From positions 1 through 15,446 of the forward strand of contig JBAWAP010000185.1 of assembly GCA_049589355.1 (NCBI GenBank): a stretch of 15,446 bases of DNA, given 5' to 3'. Numbering within the stretch: position 1 is the first letter of the stretch; each line of letters begins with the position of its first letter. Positions 7,219-12,537 of this stretch are shown piece by piece. Source of the stretch: JBAWAP01 sp049589355 (GTDB lineage: Bacteria > Chloroflexota > Anaerolineae > VGOG01). A model generated the notes under the pieces. It was given only the letters and a program-made list of their open reading frames with translations. It made no database searches and was not told the DNA's origin. The position numbers and the translations under genes are program-made.

Positions 7219-7279
7219 CAGCCGAACGGATAGGGGGCGGGTGCATGCACTTATCCGCCATGCCGAAGGCTATCCGCTG
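7205..7279. repeat. Nested inverted repeats: four CGGATA sites upstream of galU
   Basis: CGGATA occurs at 7208-7213 and 7227-7232, and its complement TATCCG at 7252-7257 and 7271-7276. The like-oriented pairs are both spaced 19 nt, and the outer and inner inverted pairs share one axis at about 7242. The outer pair extends to 9 bp (CAGCGGATA with TATCCGCTG). The first site also pairs over 10 bp with the third (GCGGATAAGT, 7207-7216, with ACTTATCCGC, 7249-7258). It lies in the 5' region of the intact galU and is absent from the copy-1 fragment. It could be a regulator-binding array or alternative RNA hairpins. Confidence 0.55.
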
Positions 7280-7400
7280 GGAGGAAACAGCGAGTATGAC
7301 AATCACCAAAGCCGTCATCGCTGCGGCCGGGCTGGGGACGCGATTTCTGCCGGCCACCAAAGCTATGCCCAAGGAGATGCTCCCCCTGCTGGATCGGCCC
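7279..7400 (+). repeat. Direct repeat copy 2 of the galU 5' end
   Basis: Counterpart of 5053-5175, covering the ribosome-binding region and first 35 codons of the intact galU. The offset between copies is 2225 nt, with no indel after the start codon. Confidence 0.9.
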
Positions 7401-8168
7401 ATCCTCCAGCACGTGGTGGAAGAGGCCGTGAACTCAGGTATCACGGACATCATTTTGGTGATCCGGCGCGGCAGCCACGCCATTACCGATTACTTCGATT
7501 CAGCGCCTGAACTGGAACGGATTCTGGAGGCAGCAGGCAAATGGCACTACCTGGAAAAGGTCAGGCGCGTATCACACTTGGCCAACTTCGCCTTCGTCCG
7601 CCAGGGAGCCGACTTGCCGTACGGCAACGGCACCCCGGTGCTGGCGGCCAGTCCCTTCATCAGCAAGAATGAAACGTTCTGCTACATGTTCGGCGACGAC
7701 GTCATTGATGCAGATCCACCCGGCCTACGCCAGGTGATGGACGCCTACGAATGCTACCAGCCCGCCGGTGCCATGGCCGCCTACGAGGTGCCCTGGGAGG
7801 AAGCCCATCTCTATGGCTGCATTAATCTAAAAGAGGGCACGGAGGCCCCTGAAATCGAAACCCTCATTGAGAAGCCTGAGCCGGGGAAGGCCCCCTCCAA
7901 TCTCATTCAGATAGGGAGGTTTGTCGTTCCTTACGAAATCATCGAAATACTAGAGAAACAGGAGCTGGGCAAGGGAGGGGAGCTGTGGATGGCTGACGCC
8001 ATGCTGACCCTTGCTAAGCGGAAGCGGGTCGTAGCTCAGCCGATCAAAGGGACCTGGTACACCACCGGCGACCCATTGCGTCTATTGCAGACGTTCATCG
8101 CCCTGGCCCTGAAAGATGACCGCATCGGCCTGCAGCTCCGCGAGTATCTCAAAGGACTCAGGTTGTAG
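7296..8168 (+). CDS. galU: UTP-glucose-1-phosphate uridylyltransferase (GalU-type nucleotidyltransferase)
   Basis: Makes UDP-glucose from UTP and glucose-1-phosphate for envelope polysaccharide and glycolipid synthesis. The protein is 290 residues, the normal length. The nucleotide-binding loop AAGLGTRFLPATKAMPKEML spans residues 10-29, followed by VRQGADLPYGNGTPVLAA (101-118), FGDDVID (132-138) with the metal-binding aspartates, and IEKPEPGKAPSN. Classical GalU has GLGHAV where this protein has YGNGTPV, so it belongs to a variant subgroup and its sugar specificity could differ. I chose ATG 7296, which has GGGAGG at 7279-7284 and matches the start of the duplicated copy. The in-frame ATG at 7245 would add 17 unrelated residues inside the inverted-repeat region. 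The next gene follows after 4 nt. It probably heads the operon through gdhA. Confidence 0.92.
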   Translation: MTITKAVIAAAGLGTRFLPATKAMPKEMLPLLDRPILQHVVEEAVNSGITDIILVIRRGSHAITDYFDSAPELERILEAAGKWHYLEKVRRVSHLANFAFVRQGADLPYGNGTPVLAASPFISKNETFCYMFGDDVIDADPPGLRQVMDAYECYQPAGAMAAYEVPWEEAHLYGCINLKEGTEAPEIETLIEKPEPGKAPSNLIQIGRFVVPYEIIEILEKQELGKGGELWMADAMLTLAKRKRVVAQPIKGTWYTTGDPLRLLQTFIALALKDDRIGLQLREYLKGLRL

Positions 8169-8172
8169 CCTC

Positions 8173-8448
8173 ATGGAACTGATGGTCGAGTGTTATTCAG
8201 GCCACACCTACGCCCAGGAGCCCCGCGCCTTCGCCTGGCATGGCGAGCGCCACGTCGTCCAGGCAGTGGAGCGGGCCTGGCGTGCGCCCAAGGGTCCCCA
8301 TTTCCTGGTGCGCACAGAGGGGGGCAGTTTTTTCGAGCTGGCGTACGACGAGACCGAGGACGTGTGGAGTGTGAGGGAGTGTTTAACCACGGCCACGTCT
8401 CGCGCTAAGAACTCAAATCAAACCACATTCAAGGAGGATCAACGATGA
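8173..8448 (+). CDS. Small conserved-looking protein of unknown function
   Basis: A 91-residue protein. The first 66 residues form a plausible small beta-rich domain: VECYSGHTYAQEPRAFAWHG, then a Val-rich strand, PKGPHFLVRTEGGSFFELAY and DETEDVWSV. This resembles small proteins I associate with Chloroflexota-type genomes, but I cannot name a family or function with confidence. The last 25 residues (after SVRECL) are polar, look unstructured and may be an extension without function. The ATG at 8173 lies 4 nt after the galU stop. The stop overlaps the ald start as ATGA. The position alone suggests coupled translation within the operon rather than a shared biochemical role. Confidence 0.7.
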   Translation: MELMVECYSGHTYAQEPRAFAWHGERHVVQAVERAWRAPKGPHFLVRTEGGSFFELAYDETEDVWSVRECLTTATSRAKNSNQTTFKEDQR

Positions 8449-9560
8449 TCATCGGCGTATCAAAGGAGATAAAGACCGCCGAGAACAGGGTCGGCGCCAC
8501 ACCAGCCGGGGTGGACATGCTGGTCAAGGCAGGACACAAGGTCCTCGTCGAGACGGGGGCTGGCGAGGGGAGCGGCTTCTCCGACGAGGAGTACAGGCGA
8601 GCCGGCGCGGAGATGGTGCCCACTGCTGCCAATGCCTGGGCAGCCGAGATGGTGCTCAAGGTCAAGGAGCCTATCGAGCCGGAATTCAAATTCTTCCGTG
8701 AAGGTCTTCTTTTATTCACCTATCTTCACCTCGCCAATCCAGGGTTGGAGCACTTGACCAGGCTTCTGATGGATAAAAAGGTGACAGCCGTGGCCTACGA
8801 GACAGTCGAGTTGGCCGACGGCACATTGCCCCTGCTCGAACCCATGAGCGAAGTGGCCGGCAGGATGGCAGTACAGGTGGCCGCCCATTGTCTGGAAAAG
8901 CCCAGCGGCGGGCGGGGCAAACTTCTAGGTGGAGTGCCCGGCGTTCTTCCCTGCACCGTGGTTGTCATCGGAGTAGGTACCGTGGGGAGGAACGCGGTGG
9001 AAATGGCCCTCGGTATGGGGGCCAGTGTCACCGCCATTGATCTCAGGATAGATAGGCTTCGCCACCTGAGCGAGATATTCCAAGGCAATCTCGTCACTCT
9101 CAGCTCGAACCCTCACAACATCGCCGAGGCCGTCAAACGCGCCGATGTCGTGATCGGGGCGGTGCTTGTCACTGGCGCCAGGGCACCTCACGTGGTCACG
9201 CGGGAGATGGTGAGGAGCATGAATCCGGGCAGCGTGATCGTTGATGTGGCCATTGACCAGGGCGGTTGTATTGAGACATCCCGCCCCACCACTCATACCA
9301 ACCCCGTCTTCATCGAGGAGGGCGTGATGCACTACTGTGTCACCAACATGCCCGGTGCTGTGCCGCGCACTTCGACCTATGCACTGACCAACGCCACCTT
9401 GCCCTATGCCCTTCAACTGGCCAATCGGGGCTTCGTCGAGGCTATGAAGAGCAGCGCGGCCCTGGCTAAAGGGGTAAACATTTACAAAGGCAAAGTCACC
9501 TGTGAGGGCGTCGCCAGCGCCCACGGGCTAGAGTGCACACCATTGGAGATGCTGCTCTAG
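8445..9560 (+). CDS. ald: Alanine dehydrogenase
   Basis: Catalyses L-alanine + NAD+ + H2O to pyruvate + NH4+ + NADH, reversibly, in the cytoplasm. The protein is 371 residues, the family's usual length. The substrate-binding and catalytic residues are present: Arg15 in KTAENRVGATPAGV, Lys74 in VLKVKEP, His95 in FTYLHLA, and Asp in VDVAIDQGGCIETSRPTTH. The Rossmann motif is VVVIGVGTVGRNAVEMALG followed by the acidic Asp of TAIDLR, consistent with NAD use. The GAGxxG loop reads GVGTVG, a mild variation. The ATG at 8445 has AGGAGG at 8432-8437. Together with gdhA in the same run this suggests amino-acid oxidation or ammonia assimilation as a shared theme. Confidence 0.96.
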   Translation: MIIGVSKEIKTAENRVGATPAGVDMLVKAGHKVLVETGAGEGSGFSDEEYRRAGAEMVPTAANAWAAEMVLKVKEPIEPEFKFFREGLLLFTYLHLANPGLEHLTRLLMDKKVTAVAYETVELADGTLPLLEPMSEVAGRMAVQVAAHCLEKPSGGRGKLLGGVPGVLPCTVVVIGVGTVGRNAVEMALGMGASVTAIDLRIDRLRHLSEIFQGNLVTLSSNPHNIAEAVKRADVVIGAVLVTGARAPHVVTREMVRSMNPGSVIVDVAIDQGGCIETSRPTTHTNPVFIEEGVMHYCVTNMPGAVPRTSTYALTNATLPYALQLANRGFVEAMKSSAALAKGVNIYKGKVTCEGVASAHGLECTPLEMLL

Positions 9561-9582
9561 GAGATATGGAGGAGGGAGAAAC

Positions 9583-9621
9583 ATGGACATCTTGACATTG
9601 AATCCAAACCTGTACTCATAG
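9583..9621 (+). other. 12-codon reading frame between ald and gatB
   Basis: ATG at 9583, preceded by GGAGGAGGG at 9570-9577, reads MDILTLNPNLYS and stops at TAG 9619-9621. The stop overlaps the AGGAGAG that serves gatB (GTG 9631). The strong ribosome-binding site and the stop-SD overlap would suit a coupling peptide. It could equally be a scar of a lost gene. No function can be assigned. Confidence 0.35.
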
Positions 9622-9630
9622 GAGAGTTTC

Positions 9631-11097
9631 GTGGATTACGAAGCCGTCATCGGCATCGAGGTTCACGCCCAACTGCTGACTGAATCCAAGATGTTCTGCC
9701 GCTGCAGCGCCGATTATGCTGCGACGGAGCCCAATACCCACGTCTGTCCCATCTGCCTGGGGATGCCGGGGGTGTTGCCCGTCATCAATCAAAGGGCCGT
9801 GGAGTACACCATTATGACTGCCCTGGCCTTCAATTGTCAGATCCCTGAGTTCTCCAAATTCGATCGGAAGAACTATTTCTACCCTGACCTGCCCAAAGGA
9901 TACCAAATCTCCCAGTATGACCTACCTCTCTCGCGCGATGGCTGGCTGGAAATCGAGGCTGGCGGCGTCACAAAGCGCATCGGCATCAATCGAGTGCATC
10001 TGGAGGAGGACACAGCCAAGCTGTCTCACCTGGGTGGGCATAGCCTGGTGGACTTCAACCGCTCCGGTGTGCCCCTCATGGAAATAGTGAGCCAACCCGA
10101 CTTCCGTTCCCTCGAAGAAATCCGCCCCTATGTGACGAAAGTTCGTACGATATTGAGGTATCTGAGGGTGAGCTCGGGCGATATGGAGAAAGGAGCCGTA
10201 CGCTTCGAGGCAAACGTCTCCCTGCGGCCTGTTCACAGAACGGAATACGGCACCAAAGTGGAAATCAAGAACCTGAACAGCTTTGGTGCCCTCTTGAAAT
10301 CCCTGGCGTATGAGATCGAACGGCAACGAGGGATACTGGAGGCAGGCGGGGCCATAGATCAGGAGACCATGGGTTGGGATGAAGCACGAGGCGTTACCGT
10401 GGTTCAGCGCAGCAAGGAATATGCCCAAGACTACCGCTACTTTCCGGAGCCGGATTTGCCGCCTCTCATCCTCAGCCGGGAATGGGTAGAGGGGATCAGG
10501 GCCAAGTTGCCTGAGTTGCCCGACGCCAAGCGAGACCGCTTCATGGAACAGTATGGGCTATCCCGCTACGACGCTGAGGTGCTGGTGGCGGAGAGGGCGG
10601 TGGCCGACTACTTTGAATCCTGCGTCCGTGCCCCCCACCTCCCCCCCAACTTGGGGGGGAAAGAGGGGGGGGCCAAAACCGTAGCCAACTGGATCACCAG
10701 CGAGCTCTTTCGTCTGCTCAAGGCCAAAGACGTAGGGATCGAGGCGGTCAAGATCACCTCCGATGCTTTGGCTGAGCTACTCACCCTGGTAGAGAAGGGC
10801 AGCATCAGTATCAGCATCGCCAAAGGCGTTTTCGGCGAGATGTTCGAGACGGGCCGCCCTGCCCTCCAGATCGTCAAGGAGAAGGGCCTCGTCCAGATCA
10901 GCGACGTCGAGGAGCTCTCGCGCATCGTCGAGCAGGTCATAGCTGAGAATCCCGGCCCGGTGGCGGAGTATCTGGGAGGTAAAGGGCCGGTGCTGCGTTT
11001 CCTGGTCGGCCAGGTGATGAAGGCCACCCGAGGCAAAGCCAACCCAAAGCTTGTAAATCAATTGCTATTAGAGAAGTTAGGAGGAAAAAGTGGCTGA
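9631..11097 (+). CDS. gatB: Asp-tRNA(Asn)/Glu-tRNA(Gln) amidotransferase subunit B
   Basis: The kinase/amidotransferase subunit: it phosphorylates the mischarged Asp- or Glu-tRNA and accepts ammonia from GatA. The protein is 488 residues. It begins with GIEVHAQLLTESKMFCRCS, and the paired cysteines C23, C25, C39 and C42 (MFCRCS...CPICLGMPG) mark the family's metal site. KFDRKNYFYPDLPKGYQISQ, FNRSGVPLMEIVSQPD and VEIKNLNSFGALLKSLAYEI follow. The C-terminal tRNA-binding domain ends FLVGQVMKATRGKANPKLVN. The start is GTG with AGGAGAG at 9620-9626. In the helical linker, about residues 333-347, the peptide APHLPPNLGGKEGG replaces the short stretch seen in other GatB proteins; it is encoded by a GC-rich palindrome. 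The stop overlaps gdhA by 8 nt. gatB is separated from gatC-gatA by about 5 kb. Confidence 0.97.
   Translation: MDYEAVIGIEVHAQLLTESKMFCRCSADYAATEPNTHVCPICLGMPGVLPVINQRAVEYTIMTALAFNCQIPEFSKFDRKNYFYPDLPKGYQISQYDLPLSRDGWLEIEAGGVTKRIGINRVHLEEDTAKLSHLGGHSLVDFNRSGVPLMEIVSQPDFRSLEEIRPYVTKVRTILRYLRVSSGDMEKGAVRFEANVSLRPVHRTEYGTKVEIKNLNSFGALLKSLAYEIERQRGILEAGGAIDQETMGWDEARGVTVVQRSKEYAQDYRYFPEPDLPPLILSREWVEGIRAKLPELPDAKRDRFMEQYGLSRYDAEVLVAERAVADYFESCVRAPHLPPNLGGKEGGAKTVANWITSELFRLLKAKDVGIEAVKITSDALAELLTLVEKGSISISIAKGVFGEMFETGRPALQIVKEKGLVQISDVEELSRIVEQVIAENPGPVAEYLGGKGPVLRFLVGQVMKATRGKANPKLVNQLLLEKLGGKSG
10631..10670. repeat. GC-rich palindrome inserted in frame in gatB
   Basis: Arms CCCCCCACCT-CCCCCCCAA (10631-10649) and TTGGGGGGGA-AAGAGGGGGG (10651-10670) face each other across one base. 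The inner 10 bp pair perfectly, and an outer run of six C/G pairs follows a short mismatch. It encodes PHLPPNLGGKEGG. The form resembles the small interspersed C/G-rich palindromes found in some bacterial genomes. No second copy is seen in this window. Confidence 0.7.
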
Positions 11098-12340
11098 GAA
11101 GGAAAACCCTTTCACGATGGCACAGAGGCAGTTCGATGCTGCGGCCGAGGTCCTCGATTTAGACTTAGGGTTACGCAAAGTATTGCGGAATACTAAGAGG
11201 GAGCTGACCGTCCACTTCCCGGTGGTGATGGACGATGGTCACCTGGAGGTCTTCACCGGCTACCGTGTACACCACAACACCGCCCGTGGCCCGACGAAAG
11301 GGGGCATCCGCTACCATCCCGACGTGACTTTGGATGAGGTCAGGGCACTGTCCATGTGGATGACCTGGAAGTGTGCTGTGGTGGGTATCCCTTACGGCGG
11401 GGCCAAGGGAGGCGTGGTCTGTAACCCCAAGAAGATGTCTCAGCAAGAGATCATCAACCTGACCCGCCGCTACACCACCGAGATCACGATGATGATCGGG
11501 CCAGACAAGGATATTCCCGCCCCCGACGTCAACACCAACCCTCAGACCATGGCCTGGATCATGGACACTTATTCCATGCACCATGGCTACTCTGTGCCAG
11601 CGGTGGTCACCGGTAAGCCGTTAAGCATCGGCGGGTCGGAGGGGCGCTTTGAGGCCACGGGACGCGGAGTTATGCTCACCATCCGTGAAGCCCTCAAGCG
11701 ACTGGGGATGCCCATCGAGGGAGCCACGGTGGCCGTCCAGGGTTTCGGCAATGTGGGCTCCATCAGCGCCTACCTCTTGCAAGACGAGGGCTGCAGGATC
11801 ATCGCCGTCAGCGACTCCCAGGGAGGAATCCTTAATCCCCCCGGCCTGAACGCCAGGGATGTCCTCCGCTTCAAGCAGGAGACGGGGACAGTCATCGGCT
11901 ATCCAGGAGCGGACGTGATATCAAACGAGGAGATTTTAGAGCTGGAGTGTGACATCCTCGTCCCGGCGGCGTTGGAGGGCCAGATAACGGCGGAGATAGC
12001 CCCTCGCATAAGGGCCAAGGTGATCGCCGAGGGCGCCAATGGCCCTACCACCCCCGAGGCCGACGATATCTTCTTCGACAAGGGTATCTTCCTCATCCCT
12101 GACATCCTCTGTAACGCCGGCGGGGTGGTTGTCTCCTACTTCGAGTGGGTGCAGGACCTGCAGTCCTTCTTCTGGCGCGAAAAGCAGATCAACCAGGAGC
12201 TGGAGCGGATAATGGTGCGCAGCTTCGATGAGGTCTACAGCATAGGCCAGGAGAAAGGCATAAACATGCGCCTCGCTGCCTATGTTTTGGGCGTCAGGAG
12301 GGTTGCCGAGGCCACCATGACCAGAGGGATATACCCGTAG
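11090..12340 (+). CDS. gdhA: Glu/Leu/Phe/Val-type glutamate dehydrogenase
   Basis: Reversible oxidative deamination of glutamate to 2-oxoglutarate and NH4+ with NAD(P). The protein is 416 residues, matching the shorter hexameric class. Motifs are GYRVHHNTARGPTKGGIRYH (substrate Lys70), WMTWKCAVVGIPYGGAKGGV (Lys94 and catalytic Lys106), APDVNTNPQTM (Asp146) and the coenzyme loop VAVQGFGNVGS (GFGNVG at 218-223). EGANGPTTPEAD and LCNAGGVVVSYFEWVQ lie near the C-terminus. These are hallmark sequences, although distinguishing glutamate from branched-chain specificity by eye is uncertain. The start is GTG, 5 nt after AGGAGG (11079-11084), overlapping the gatB stop by 8 nt. No terminator lies directly after the stop. 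The next hairpin is at 12422-12447, inside the leader of the following gene. Confidence 0.94.
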   Translation: MAEKENPFTMAQRQFDAAAEVLDLDLGLRKVLRNTKRELTVHFPVVMDDGHLEVFTGYRVHHNTARGPTKGGIRYHPDVTLDEVRALSMWMTWKCAVVGIPYGGAKGGVVCNPKKMSQQEIINLTRRYTTEITMMIGPDKDIPAPDVNTNPQTMAWIMDTYSMHHGYSVPAVVTGKPLSIGGSEGRFEATGRGVMLTIREALKRLGMPIEGATVAVQGFGNVGSISAYLLQDEGCRIIAVSDSQGGILNPPGLNARDVLRFKQETGTVIGYPGADVISNEEILELECDILVPAALEGQITAEIAPRIRAKVIAEGANGPTTPEADDIFFDKGIFLIPDILCNAGGVVVSYFEWVQDLQSFFWREKQINQELERIMVRSFDEVYSIGQEKGINMRLAAYVLGVRRVAEATMTRGIYP

Positions 12341-12354
12341 AGAAGTTGCAGAAT

Positions 12355-12384
12355 TTGACTTACGCTCGGGTTACGTGATATAAT
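12355..12384 (+). promoter_or_regulatory. Strong sigma70-like promoter for the glutamate-synthase-like gene
   Basis: TTGACT (12355-12360), an 18-nt spacer and a perfect TATAAT (12379-12384). The expected start point is about 12390-12392, which coincides with an ATG. A leader of about 147 nt precedes the GltB-like gene. Confidence 0.78.
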
Positions 12385-12389
12385 TCGCC

Positions 12390-12464
12390 ATGCAAAACAA
12401 AGGCGTTTTGAGTTTTCACATGAGCGCCTTTGGGCGCTCTTGTTTTGTGCTCAAAAGGAGGTGA
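12390..12464 (+). CDS. Candidate leaderless 24-residue leader peptide
   Basis: ATG at 12390 lies at the predicted transcription start. The frame reads MQNKGVLSF... to ...FVLKRR and stops at TGA 12462-12464. It spans the whole structured leader, including the terminator-like hairpin. The last codons AAA AGG AGG TGA are at the same time a 12-nt match to the complement of the 16S rRNA 3' end. I see no run of Glu or Gln codons, so classical amino-acid attenuation by glutamate is not obvious. It could be chance, but the position at +1 and the overlap with the SD-like sequence make it worth recording. Confidence 0.4.
   Translation: MQNKGVLSFHMSAFGRSCFVLKRR
12393..12456 (+). promoter_or_regulatory. 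Structured leader with competing hairpins (possible attenuator)
   Basis: A terminator-like hairpin GAGCGCC-TTTG-GGCGCTC (12422-12439) is followed by TTGTTTTG. The upstream segment can compete with it: AAAGGCG (12399-12405) pairs with CGCCTTT (12425-12431), CAAAACAA (12393-12400) pairs with TTGTTTTG (12440-12447), and TTTTGAG (12406-12412) pairs with CTCAAAA (12450-12456). The last pairing reaches the SD-like sequence. I do not recognise a known riboswitch class. Confidence 0.6.
12422..12447 (+). terminator. Terminator-like hairpin within the leader
   Basis: A 7-bp GC-rich stem with a TTTG loop is followed by TTGTTTTG. It could end transcription arriving from gdhA and also act as the conditional terminator of the downstream gene's own transcript. 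If it terminates the local promoter, the product would be an RNA of about 57 nt. Confidence 0.55.
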
Positions 12465-12465
12465 T
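12454..12465 (+). promoter_or_regulatory. Exceptionally long SD-like sequence without a nearby start codon
   Basis: AAAGGAGGTGAT is a 12-nt complement to the usual 3' end of 16S rRNA. The next ATG (12492) opens only a two-codon frame. The actual ribosome-binding site of the downstream gene is a second one, AAGGAGG at 12521-12527. A CTG at 12478 would open a 14-codon frame ending at TAA 12520-12522, on that second site. Confidence 0.55.
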
Positions 12466-12537
12466 AGGGAAACCAAACTGATAGATTTTCAATGCGTTAA
12501 TCCAGATAGCCAGATAACTTAAGGAGGAAAGACAAAG

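Noticed and set aside
6996..7250. Minus-strand 84-codon frame beside galU
   Set aside because: It has a low-complexity Ser/Pro-rich product, no ribosome-binding site and overlaps the TPR-like remnant read more convincingly on the plus strand.
7245..7295. Upstream ATG adding 17 residues to GalU
   Set aside because: The added residues are unrelated to the family and fall in the inverted-repeat region; the duplicated copy and the GGGAGG site support ATG 7296.
5053..7400. Classical insertion sequence between the galU repeats
   Set aside because: No transposase, resolvase or integrase frame and no terminal inverted repeats are seen; the repeats are diverged galU gene sequence, not short target duplications.
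12391..12470. Known riboswitch (for example a glutamine-type glnA RNA) in the leader
   Set aside because: I could not find the conserved sequence elements of such classes; only alternative hairpins are visible.
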